Below, in pieces: positions 1 to 5,538 of a DNA stretch of 6,136 nt; positions within the stretch are counted from its first letter, which is position 1, and every line of letters begins with the position of its first letter. Below the pieces are notes generated by a model. That model saw nothing but the letters and a program-made list of their open reading frames with translations, was not told where the DNA came from and did no database searches. The translations under genes and the position numbers were made by a program. This DNA is from Sphingomonadaceae bacterium (GTDB lineage Bacteria > Pseudomonadota > Alphaproteobacteria > Sphingomonadales > Sphingomonadaceae): assembly GCA_020446665.1 (NCBI GenBank), contig JAGREF010000145.1:1-6136 (forward strand). The letters are read 5' to 3'.

Positions 1-71
1 TCGCTGAGTCGAACACATGCGGAACATCATGGCCGGGTGGCGATGATCACTTAAGGGGCGAGCGGGGCGTA

Positions 72-2105
72 ATGGAATTCAAGGCAAGCGATGAGGCAGC
101 GATGGCGCTGGAGCAGGACATGATGGACGTGAAAGCTCCGGCCGACCCGGCCCCCAAGGCGAAGAAAGCGGCAGTAAGCATGGATCAGGCAGACACAGGC
201 AGCGATGCGCTCGTCTCTGAAAAGGCGGGCGAAGCGATGGCAGGTGCCATGGCTGAAATGGCCAAGGCCGCAGTGCAGGATGACAGCAAGAAGGTGATGG
301 ATCGCCGCTTCACCATCGTCATCGATAATTCGCGCGATGATCTGTTGACCGAATTCGGCAAGGAAACGCTGACCGATCGCTATCTCCTTCCCGGTGAAAG
401 CTATCAGGACCTCTTCGCCCGCGTGGCCGATGCCTATGCAGATGATCAGGATCATGCGCAGCGGCTCTATGATTACATCTCCAGCCTGTGGTTCATGCCC
501 GCCACGCCGGTGCTTTCCAATGGCGGGACCACGCGCGGCCTGCCGATTTCCTGCTATCTGAACTCCGTGTCCGATAGCCTCGACGGGATCGTTGGCACCT
601 GGAACGAGAATGTCTGGCTCGCCTCCAAGGGCGGTGGCATCGGCACCTATTGGGGCAATGTCCGCGGGATTGGCGAGCCGGTTGGCCTGAATGGCAAGAC
701 CAGCGGCATCATCCCCTTCGTGCGCGTGATGGACAGTCTGACGCTGGCCATTTCGCAAGGTTCGCTGCGCCGTGGCAGTGCCGCTTGCTATATCGACGTA
801 CACCATCCGGAGATCGAGGAATTCCTCGAAATCCGCAAACCTTCGGGCGATTTCAACCGCAAGGCGCTGAACCTGCACCACGGCGTGCTGGTGACCGATG
901 CCTTTATGGAGGCGGTGCGCGCGGGTGATGATTTCGACCTCATCAGCCCCAAGGATGGCTCCGTGCGCAAGACAGTGAATGCGCGCGCCCTGTTCCAGAA
1001 GCTGGTCGAAAACCGGCTGGCCACGGGTGAGCCCTATATCGTCTTCTCCGATACAGTGAACCGCATGATGCCCAAGCATCACCGCGAGCTGGGGCTGAAG
1101 GTTTCGACCTCCAATCTCTGCGCGGAAATCACTCTGCCGACGGGGATCGACCATCTCGGCAATGATCGCACGGCGGTGTGCTGCCTCTCTTCGCTCAACC
1201 TTGAAAAATGGGACGAGTGGAACGGCGACAAGCAATTCATCGAAGACGTCATGCGCTTCCTCGACAATGTCCTGCAGGATTATATCGACCGCGCACCGGA
1301 CGAGATGGCGCGGGCGAAATATTCCGCCAGCCGCGAACGCTCGGTCGGCATGGGCGTGATGGGTTTCCACTCCTTCCTGCAGAGCAAGAGCATCGCGCTG
1401 GAAAGCGCCATGGCCAAGGTGTGGAACCTCAAAATGTTCAAGCACATCAACGCCAAGGCGAATGAAGCGAGCCTGATGCTGGCGCAAGAGCGTGGGCCGT
1501 GCCCGGACGCTGCCGAAATGGGCGTGATGGAACGTTTCAGTTGCAAGATGGCGATCGCACCGACCGCGTCGATTTCCATCATTTGCGGCGGGGCCAGCGC
1601 CTGCATCGAGCCGATCCCGGCCAATATCTACACGCATAAGACATTGTCGGGCAGCTTCGTGGTGAAGAACCCCTATCTGGAAGAATTGCTGCGCGAAAAG
1701 AGCAAGGATTCCACCAATGTGTGGAACTCGATCCTCGAAAAGGGTGGCTCGGTCCAGCATCTCGATTTCCTCTCGGCAGAGGAAAAGGCGACCTTCAAGA
1801 CCAGCTTTGAAATCGACCAGCGTTACCTGCTCGAATTCGCGGCTGACCGCGCACCCTTCATCGATCAGGCGCAGAGCCTCAACCTCTTCATCCCCGCCGA
1901 TGTCGATAAATGGGATCTGATGATGCTTCACTTCCAGGCATGGGAGAAAGGCATCAAGTCGCTCTATTATTTGCGCAGCAAGAGCGTGCAGCGCGCCGGT
2001 TTTGCGGGTGGCGTAGAGGCAGACAACACAGCCGATGCGCAGAAATTCGAACTCGCCGCCGGGGCGGAAGAGACCGATTACGACGAGTGTCTGAGCTGCC
2101 AGTGA
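72..2105 (+). CDS. nrdA: Class I ribonucleoside-diphosphate reductase, alpha (catalytic) subunit
   Basis: Reduces ribonucleoside diphosphates to deoxyribonucleoside diphosphates in the cytoplasm, using a radical delivered by NrdB. The 677-residue protein carries the full class I residue set, matched by motif to E. coli NrdA: C161 in ISCYLNS (E. coli C225), N348/C350/E352 in SNLCAEI (N437/C439/E441), C370 in AVCCLSS (C462), the radical-transfer pair Y632-Y633 in SLYYLRS, and the C-terminal redox pair C673/C676 in ECLSCQ. The C-terminal pair is spaced CxxC, not the CxxxxC of E. coli. Residues 1-75 are rich in Ala, Lys, Met and Asp and look disordered; conserved sequence begins near RRFTIVID. 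No N-terminal ATP-cone (VIKRDG-type motif) is seen. ATG 72 is used because it is the most upstream in-frame ATG. ATG 102, preceded by GAGG at 93-96, is an alternative and would remove ten residues. The partner nrdB starts about 3.85 kb downstream. Function is very secure. Confidence 0.97.
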   Translation: MEFKASDEAAMALEQDMMDVKAPADPAPKAKKAAVSMDQADTGSDALVSEKAGEAMAGAMAEMAKAAVQDDSKKVMDRRFTIVIDNSRDDLLTEFGKETLTDRYLLPGESYQDLFARVADAYADDQDHAQRLYDYISSLWFMPATPVLSNGGTTRGLPISCYLNSVSDSLDGIVGTWNENVWLASKGGGIGTYWGNVRGIGEPVGLNGKTSGIIPFVRVMDSLTLAISQGSLRRGSAACYIDVHHPEIEEFLEIRKPSGDFNRKALNLHHGVLVTDAFMEAVRAGDDFDLISPKDGSVRKTVNARALFQKLVENRLATGEPYIVFSDTVNRMMPKHHRELGLKVSTSNLCAEITLPTGIDHLGNDRTAVCCLSSLNLEKWDEWNGDKQFIEDVMRFLDNVLQDYIDRAPDEMARAKYSASRERSVGMGVMGFHSFLQSKSIALESAMAKVWNLKMFKHINAKANEASLMLAQERGPCPDAAEMGVMERFSCKMAIAPTASISIICGGASACIEPIPANIYTHKTLSGSFVVKNPYLEELLREKSKDSTNVWNSILEKGGSVQHLDFLSAEEKATFKTSFEIDQRYLLEFAADRAPFIDQAQSLNLFIPADVDKWDLMMLHFQAWEKGIKSLYYLRSKSVQRAGFAGGVEADNTADAQKFELAAGAEETDYDECLSCQ

Positions 2106-2122
2106 CCGGGTAATGGCAGCGC

Positions 2123-2156
2123 AGCTGGCTCCCTCTCTTTCGGAGAGGGGGCAGCT
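2123..2156 (+). terminator. Hairpin after nrdA, probable transcript end
   Basis: AGCTG (2123-2127) pairs with CAGCT (2152-2156). After one bulged G, CTCCCTCTC (2129-2137) pairs with GAGAGGGGG (2143-2151), including one T-G pair, around a 5-nt loop TTTCG. The stem is 14 bp and starts 18 nt after the nrdA stop. A T-run (ATTTTT, 2171-2176) follows only after about 14 nt, so this is not a textbook intrinsic terminator. It may act as a 3'-end stabiliser or a Rho-assisted terminator. The remainder of 2106-2274 holds no gene that I can support. Confidence 0.5.
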
Positions 2157-2274
2157 TAGTCAGGCGCGTCATTTTTCTGGCTCCCTTGCTGCAATGCAAC
2201 AAGCGTGGTTGAATGCTGGTGTCAGGCTGGGTAGGGATGCTCGCCATGATTGAATCGACCATGGCAGGTGCGGA

Positions 2275-2958
2275 ATGGCTCTCAAGAAACTGATCCGCGA
2301 TCTGCTCTCACCGCATCCTTCATTGTTCATTCCGCTATACCGGATGCTCGCGCCCGCAACGCATCAGAAGCTGCTGATCGGGCCGGATACGGATATTGTG
2401 ATCGAGGGCTATGCCCGTTCGGCCAACACGTTTTCCGTAGTAGCCTTTGAAAAGGCGCAACAGGATGAGGTGAAGGTCGCGCACCATCTCCATGCTGAGG
2501 CGCAAATCCTGCAGGGTGTTCAGCGTGGATTGCCGGTAATCGCGCTGATCCGACAGCCCGCAGATGCCATTCGCAGCCTGAAGGTCGCATTCCCCGGTGA
2601 TGACGAAAACCAGTTGCTGCGCCGTTATGTCGCCTTTTATCAAGCCGTCGAACGGGTGAAGGATCATGTGGTGATCGCTGAGTTCAGCCGGGTCACGAGT
2701 GACTTCGGCTCGATCATCGCGGAAGTGAACGCAAAATTCGGCACGGATTTCAGCTTGTTCGCAACCTCTGATGATGCGGTAGAGGGTGTGTTCTCCAGCA
2801 TCGATACGATCAATCGCGATCGCAAGGGTGACAAGGATCTGATCGCGCGCCCCGCAGCACACAAGGAAAAGGCGAAAACCAGCGTCACGCTCGATTTTGA
2901 TCCGGCATTGCTGGCTGAGGCGGATCGGCTGTTCGCCACGCTGACCAGCGTATCATAA
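2275..2958 (+). CDS. Sulfotransferase-like P-loop protein
   Basis: A 227-residue protein with the landmarks of the PAPS-dependent sulfotransferase fold. A 5'-phosphosulfate-loop-like motif, GYARSANTF, sits at residues 45-53 after a hydrophobic beta strand (IVIEG). A 3'-phosphate-binding-like segment, LIRQPADAIRSL, is at residues 91-102, and a late RPAAHKEKAK stretch at 192-201 resembles the C-terminal cofactor-binding RPxxxR/K region. If active it would move a sulfuryl group from PAPS to an unknown acceptor. It is short for the family (often 250-300 residues) and has Ala in place of the usual Gly in RSGNT/RSGTT, so activity is uncertain. ATG 2275 is the only ATG after the in-frame stop at 2251; AGG (2266-2268) lies 6 nt upstream. 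There is no signal peptide or membrane segment. It could also be a related P-loop protein without sulfotransferase activity. Confidence 0.7.
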   Translation: MALKKLIRDLLSPHPSLFIPLYRMLAPATHQKLLIGPDTDIVIEGYARSANTFSVVAFEKAQQDEVKVAHHLHAEAQILQGVQRGLPVIALIRQPADAIRSLKVAFPGDDENQLLRRYVAFYQAVERVKDHVVIAEFSRVTSDFGSIIAEVNAKFGTDFSLFATSDDAVEGVFSSIDTINRDRKGDKDLIARPAAHKEKAKTSVTLDFDPALLAEADRLFATLTSVS

Positions 2959-2971
2959 CGATTGTTATAAT
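2941..2971 (+). promoter_or_regulatory. Promoter candidate for the LigE-like GST gene, with a small dyad
   Basis: A perfect TATAAT (2966-2971) lies 49 nt upstream of the preferred start at 3021. CTGACC (2941-2946) is a poor -35 match at 19-nt spacing. The inverted repeat ATAAC-GATT-GTTAT (2955-2968) overlaps both the -10 box and the TAA stop of the upstream gene, so a repressor site is possible. The evidence is motif-level only; alphaproteobacterial promoters are often degenerate. Confidence 0.35.
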
Positions 2972-3020
2972 GCCTGCCTGACCTGCTAGGCTCCTTCCGA
3001 TGGAAGATTCGGAGGATGCC

Positions 3021-3869
3021 ATGGCTGAGGCCAATAAAGTCACTTTCTATGATTTGCAGCTCGCCAGCGGAGCGACCATCAGCCCCTTTGTCTGGGCGAC
3101 CAAGCTGGCGGTCACGCATAAGGGGCCGGAGATGGACATCGTTCCCGGCGGCTTTACCGGCATTCCCGAGCGCACCGCCGGCAAGAGCGAGCGCTTGCCC
3201 GCGATTGTGGTCGATGGCGAATGGGTGCTGGATAGCTGGCTGATTGCGGAATATCTCGACCGTAAATATCCCGACCGGCCGACGCTGATCGGCGATCCCT
3301 CTCTGATCCCGGTCACGCAAATGCTGGAAGGCTGGCTGTGGTCCACCGCGGTGGGCCCATGGATGACCTGCTACATCAAATCCTATCGCGATCGTTCGCT
3401 GGAGGTGGATCATGAATATGTCACCACCAGCCGCGAACGCATGTTCGGCGGTCGCAAGATCGAGGATATCATCATCGGCCGCGAAGACCGTCTGCCGCAA
3501 ATCTCGCATAATCTGGAACTGATGCGCACCACCCTGCGCGAGCATAAGTGGTTTGGCGGGGATCAACCGAATTATGCTGATCACCGTATGCTGGGCGCGT
3601 TTCTGTGGCTTGCTTCGGTGTGCGACACCCCGGCGCTGGCGAATGATGATCCGCTGCGTGGCTGGCTGGATCGCGGGTTTGACCTCTATGATGGTCTCGG
3701 CCGCCACCCCGGCCTGTCGAACATTTTCGGGCTGGAACAGCGCCCGGGCGATCCGGAGCTGTTCAACCGCAATCCGATGCAGAACGGGCTGACCAAGCGC
3801 AATACCGAGCCGGAATCCACCGCAAAGGAAACCGCGATGATGAAGGGCGAGGCGTCACCGGCCGGCTGA
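3021..3869 (+). CDS. Glutathione S-transferase, LigE (beta-etherase)-like
   Basis: A 282-residue cytosolic GST. Residues 6-80 form the thioredoxin-like N-terminal domain: YDLQLASGATISPFVW with the likely glutathione-contacting S21 before P22, the cis-Pro loop RLP (P60), and the gamma-glutamyl-binding D71-S72 of VLDSW. The rest is the helical substrate domain, including NYADHR and LDRGFDLYDGLGRHPG. From family knowledge, the segments YDLQL-SG-TISP, VPGGFTGI-ERT-G-SER and FDLYGGLGRHPG are typical of sphingomonad LigE, which cleaves beta-aryl ether bonds of lignin-derived dimers with glutathione; the length (LigE is about 280 residues) agrees. The true substrate is unknown, as most LigE homologues lie outside lignin clusters. 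ATG 3021 is chosen because GGAGG (3011-3015) is 5 nt upstream; ATG 3000 in the same frame would add seven residues and swallow that site. The last 25 residues are polar and look disordered. Confidence 0.85.
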   Translation: MAEANKVTFYDLQLASGATISPFVWATKLAVTHKGPEMDIVPGGFTGIPERTAGKSERLPAIVVDGEWVLDSWLIAEYLDRKYPDRPTLIGDPSLIPVTQMLEGWLWSTAVGPWMTCYIKSYRDRSLEVDHEYVTTSRERMFGGRKIEDIIIGREDRLPQISHNLELMRTTLREHKWFGGDQPNYADHRMLGAFLWLASVCDTPALANDDPLRGWLDRGFDLYDGLGRHPGLSNIFGLEQRPGDPELFNRNPMQNGLTKRNTEPESTAKETAMMKGEASPAG

Positions 3870-3886
3870 TCCGATCATCACATTAC

Positions 3887-3919
3887 CGGCATGTCGCAGT
3901 TACAAATTGCGACATGCCG
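3887..3919. repeat. Perfect 12-bp inverted repeat after the GST gene
   Basis: CGGCATGTCGCA (3887-3898) and TGCGACATGCCG (3908-3919) are exact reverse complements around a 9-nt AT-rich loop, starting 17 nt after the GST stop. As RNA it would be a strong hairpin, but no T-run follows on either strand, so it is not a clear intrinsic terminator. It could be a transcript-end stabiliser or a DNA operator for the gene at 4009. Confidence 0.6.
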
Positions 3920-3946
3920 ATACTTGCGAAGCCAGCATATTCCGGC

Positions 3947-3974
3947 TTGATAGCGATGCGGACTGCGATTAATT
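3947..3974 (+). promoter_or_regulatory. Promoter candidate for the PepSY-like gene
   Basis: TTGATA (3947-3952) matches the -35 consensus at five of six bases. ATTAAT (3968-3973) at 15-nt spacing, or TTAATT (3969-3974) at 16 nt, are possible -10 boxes. The expected start of transcription would be around 3980, about 30 nt before ATG 4009. The motif match is moderate at best. Confidence 0.33.
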
Positions 3975-3989
3975 GCAAATGCTTCGCAA
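3973..3989. promoter_or_regulatory. Fur-box-like dyad overlapping the promoter candidate
   Basis: TTGCAAA-TGC-TTCGCAA is a 7-3-7 imperfect palindrome with six of seven bases matching between arms. It lies at the -10/+1 region of the promoter candidate and 20 nt upstream of ATG 4009, where a repressor would act. Its AT-rich TTGCAAAT...TTCGCAA shape resembles iron-regulator (Fur) sites in front of TonB-receptor and PepSY genes of alphaproteobacteria. This is an analogy from general knowledge, not a matrix score. Confidence 0.3.
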
Positions 3990-4008
3990 CAGCATAAAGG
4001 TTTCGTCA

Positions 4009-4398
4009 ATGCGCAAGTGGCATCGCTGGATTTCGGTTTTCTTCGGCATATTCATGCTGTTCATCGCGGTGACCGGGGTGCTCAGCCATGCGGCGGCGCT
4101 GTGGCCTGCGGCTGAACCCTCGGCGGAAGTAGCCGCCCAGATGCAGCCGCCCGCTGGCTTTACCTGCCCCGAAGGCTGGCGCTGTACCCCGCCGCGCCCG
4201 GATAGCGGCTTCAAGAGCCTGACCGGCTTCTTTCACCATTTGCATTCGGGGGAAGAGTTCGGCCCTGTCGGCACGCTGATCTCGATCCTGTCAGGCTTTG
4301 CGCTGATCTTATTCTCGATCTCGGGCCTGTGGCTCTATGTTCAGATGTGGGCGAACCGCAGGGAGCGCGGGCTGAAGCGCGGCCTGTTCTGGAAGTAA
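4009..4398 (+). CDS. Small PepSY-associated-type membrane protein
   Basis: A 129-residue inner-membrane protein with two membrane helices, about residues 8-31 and 87-111. The N-terminal RKWHRW followed by a hydrophobic helix ending in VTGVLSH, and the second helix ending SGLWLYV before a basic tail (NRRERGLKRG), are the hallmark ends of PepSY-associated TM proteins. The roughly 55-residue loop between the helices carries two Cys (C53, C59) and the cluster HHLHSGEEFG (76-85). Histidines H5, H27, H76, H77 and H79 near the membrane faces could bind haem or metal, as proposed for relatives linked to iron uptake or ferric reduction; that is inference. It is much shorter than full PepSY_TM proteins (350-500 residues) and lacks the PepSY domains. 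ATG 4009 is chosen because AAAGG (3996-4000) lies 8 nt upstream; starts at 3973 (TTG) or 3979 (ATG) would put the Fur-like dyad and promoter inside or against the coding region. Confidence 0.75.
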   Translation: MRKWHRWISVFFGIFMLFIAVTGVLSHAAALWPAAEPSAEVAAQMQPPAGFTCPEGWRCTPPRPDSGFKSLTGFFHHLHSGEEFGPVGTLISILSGFALILFSISGLWLYVQMWANRRERGLKRGLFWK

Positions 4399-4513
4399 GC
4401 GCGCCAGGGTCAGGACCCTAGCCGGGCCACCATATTCAGGGTGTTGTCTGCCCGGCGCATTCATGGTCCTTTTGCTACGCGCAACACAGCGCAGCAACGC
4501 GAGGGGACACGAC
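4399..4513. other. Intergenic stretch with three dyads
   Basis: AGGGTC-AG-GACCCT (4406-4419) is a perfect short palindrome. GCCGGGC (4421-4427) and GCCCGGC (4450-4456) can pair over a 22-nt loop, possibly a weak terminator for the PepSY-like gene, with CTTTT not far downstream (4469-4473). A leader hairpin pairs TTGCT (4472-4476) with AGCAA (4493-4497) and GCGC (4479-4482) with GCGC (4489-4492), just before the ribosome binding site of the next gene at 4501-4507. No gene is supported here. Confidence 0.35.
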
Positions 4514-4693
4514 ATGCTGACTTATGGTGGTTTGGGCCTGCTGATTGCCGGTCTGATTTTCACATTCGCTGCTGACAAGATCATCAAGGATCCGGAAAAG
4601 GCAGCCAAATCGAAAAAACAGGGGCCAATCCTGGCCGTTGTTGGCGCCGCCATGCTGGGCGCGGCGGTGTTGCTGGGCGGGATGCTCGCCTGA
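4514..4693 (+). CDS. 59-residue two-helix membrane protein, function unknown
   Basis: I do not recognise a characterised family. The protein is a helical hairpin: helix one about residues 4-20 (YGGLGLLIAGLIFTF), a short lysine-rich cytoplasmic-type loop (IIKDPEKAAKSKKQGP, about 24-39), and helix two about 40-58 rich in Gly and Ala. The positive loop predicts both ends facing the periplasm. ATG 4514 is preferred because GAGGGGA (4501-4507) is 6 nt upstream. An in-frame start at 4463 would add 17 residues across the leader hairpin and has no comparable site. The clear ribosome binding site and clean two-helix pattern support a real gene despite its size. Confidence 0.65.
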   Translation: MLTYGGLGLLIAGLIFTFAADKIIKDPEKAAKSKKQGPILAVVGAAMLGAAVLLGGMLA

Positions 4694-4747
4694 GCGCTTC
4701 CCCCGGCGACCGACTGCGGATAGTCTGCCCCGATGCTGGGGGACTTC

Positions 4748-5371
4748 ATGACTTTTCTGGACAGCAATTGGCAGGGCCCGACCAGAGGGGAGGTCAGCAT
4801 GTTCATCATGGCCGCGCTGGCCATGCTGGCATTGCAGATCGGCGCGCGCATAATGCGCCGATGGCGGATCATGCGACTGGAGCGTCGGCTCGCGCAGCAT
4901 CCCAATATGCTGCAGGAGGAATATGACGAATGGCAGCAGCGGATCGGGGATGATCCCGGCCCGATCGACTGGCTGGGACTGGTGCAGACCTATCTGCTCA
5001 ACCTGCTGTTCCTCTCGCCTGCTTTCCTTGCCTCCAGCCTTGGCACGCCGAGCCTGGCCGTCACCGGACTGATCGCACTTCTCGTGATGGTCTCGGCCTT
5101 AGAGCACTTTCCGACCATTCTGGATCATCGTGATTGCGGCAGGAAGCTTCTCGGCGAGGAGCCTTGCGCAGGGCGGGCTGGTTGCCCGTCCCAGCAAGGC
5201 GACGCTGTCCGAGGGGCTTCCTGCTGCAACCCTGCAAGGGCGGGCCCCTTTTGGCCGATTGCGGCGTCTCTCGTCAGTCACCATGCTACGGCATGGCTCC
5301 CTCCTCGATCCTTGCACTCGGCCAAAATCGGCTCCGTCACGATGAGCCAGAATGGTCGGAAAGTGCTCTAA
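4748..5371 (+). CDS. Membrane protein, C terminus replaced by MITE-encoded residues
   Basis: This is the surviving reading frame of a gene cut by a mobile element. Up to about 5101 it encodes host protein: a membrane helix (FIMAALAMLALQIGARI), a basic and then acidic linker (MRRWRIMRLERRL, EEYDEWQQRIGDDPGPIDW), and two more helices ending LIALLVMVSAL. From 5102 the frame runs through the inserted element, adding about 90 residues with no family character (Cys-, Ala- and Ser-rich), and stops at TAA 5369-5371 made from the right repeat end, the TA and one host base. Three in-frame starts are possible: 4733 (no good site), 4748 (GGGGGA 4 nt upstream) and 4799 (GGAGG at 4789-4793, 5 nt upstream). 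The start at 4748 keeps the coding-like SNWQGPTRGE segment, but 4799 has the best ribosome binding site. The host protein is an unrecognised small multi-helix membrane protein, and the hybrid is probably non-functional or altered. Confidence 0.55.
   Translation: MTFLDSNWQGPTRGEVSMFIMAALAMLALQIGARIMRRWRIMRLERRLAQHPNMLQEEYDEWQQRIGDDPGPIDWLGLVQTYLLNLLFLSPAFLASSLGTPSLAVTGLIALLVMVSALEHFPTILDHRDCGRKLLGEEPCAGRAGCPSQQGDAVRGASCCNPARAGPFWPIAASLVSHHATAWLPPRSLHSAKIGSVTMSQNGRKVL
5134..5229. repeat. Left internal hairpin arm of the MITE
   Basis: Nested pairings lie directly inside the left terminal repeat: TTGCGGCAGGAAGC (5134-5147) with GCTTCCTGCTGCAA (5216-5229), 13 of 14; CTCGG (5150-5154) with CCGAG (5209-5213); GCCTTGC (5161-5167) with GCAAGGC (5194-5200); and GGGCGGGC (5171-5178) with GCCCG-T-CCC (5184-5192) around loop TGGTT. 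All are compatible with one long interrupted stem. Confidence 0.65.
5249..5327. repeat. Right internal hairpin arm of the MITE
   Basis: TTTTGGCCGATT (5249-5260) pairs with ACTCGGCCAAAA (5316-5327) at 11 of 12 positions, and the tip is a perfect CCATGC-TACG-GCATGG (5281-5296). With the left arm and the outer terminal repeats, this lets the whole element fold as a three-way junction. An alternative pairing, GCCGATT (5254-5260) with AATCGGC (5326-5332), is mutually exclusive with it. Confidence 0.55.
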
Positions 5372-5520
5372 ACTGGTGGCGGCGCGCCAATGATCCGGAG
5401 TTTGAAGGCGATGCCCTCCAGTGGCCGGACGCCCCGCATATACCCAAGGAGGCCATGTATGGCTTCGCTCTGGCCGTGCTGCTGGTGTCCGCCATAATCC
5501 TGTTCGTCAACGTCATGTAA
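5371..5520 (+). pseudogene. Detached 3' part of the interrupted membrane protein gene
   Basis: After the element, the frame that ends at TAA 5518-5520 encodes NWWRRANDPEFEGDALQWPD and then a final membrane helix (AMYGFALAVLLVSAIILFVNVM). It has protein character, unlike the element-derived sequence before it, and is the natural continuation of the frame that ends in VMVSAL at 5101. Joined, the original protein would be about 167 residues from 4748 (150 from 4799), with four membrane helices. The fragment has no credible start of its own: AAGGAGG (5446-5452) is only 2 nt before ATG 5455, and its bases are simply the codons for Lys-Glu followed by the G of an Ala codon. Confidence 0.7.
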
Positions 5521-5538
5521 GCCTCCGCTCACGCAAAA

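Larger units (their letters stand above)
5099..5371. mobile_element. MITE-like element with 35-bp terminal inverted repeats and TA duplication
   Basis: The arms 5099-5133 and 5337-5371 are reverse complements at 34 of 35 positions (A5124 against the C expected from the right arm). Each repeat runs inward as (TTA)GAGCACTTTCCGACC. Taking TA (5100-5101 and 5369-5370) as the target duplication, the element proper is 5102-5368 (267 bp) starting GAGCAC and ending GTGCTC. Removing 5102-5370 joins GCC-TTA-AAC-TGG and restores one open frame across the host gene, which is direct evidence of insertion. There is no room for a transposase, so it is non-autonomous. TA duplications are typical of IS630/Tc1-mariner-type transposases, which is the likely mobiliser by inference. 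Similar palindromic repeats beginning TAGAGCA are widespread in alphaproteobacterial genomes (general knowledge). Confidence 0.85.

Noticed and set aside
51..1931. A 626-codon open frame on the minus strand, opposite nrdA.
   Set aside because: It is the antisense shadow of a highly conserved RNR gene in GC-rich DNA. Its translation is His- and Arg-rich with no recognisable domain, and nrdA on the other strand has every catalytic residue.
3000..3020. Upstream in-frame ATG of the GST gene.
   Set aside because: GGAGG at 3011-3015 is ideally placed for ATG 3021, and the extra residues MEDSEDA have no counterpart in LigE-type proteins as I know them.
2664..3707. A 347-codon minus-strand open frame spanning the sulfotransferase-like and GST genes.
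   Set aside because: It crosses two supported plus-strand genes and the gap between them and shows no family motif, as expected of a codon-bias shadow.
3973..4008. Upstream starts (TTG 3973, ATG 3979) for the PepSY-like gene.
   Set aside because: They would place the promoter and dyad against or inside the gene, while ATG 4009 has AAAGG upstream and begins directly with the family's MRKWHRW-type start.
5130..5345. Open frames inside the element as a possible transposase or small element protein.
   Set aside because: They are at most about 70-90 codons within the element, lack DDE or other transposase motifs, and lie in sequence explained by paired stems.
5099..5371. The repeats considered as a CRISPR unit or an attachment site.
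   Set aside because: There are only two copies, inverted and not direct, with no spacers, no cas gene and no integrase. The TA duplication and restored frame fit a MITE.
5446..5520. Perfect AAGGAGG followed by ATG at 5455, suggesting a 21-residue membrane peptide gene.
   Set aside because: The spacer is only 2 nt and the frame is the continuation of the interrupted gene; the motif is explained by ordinary codons.
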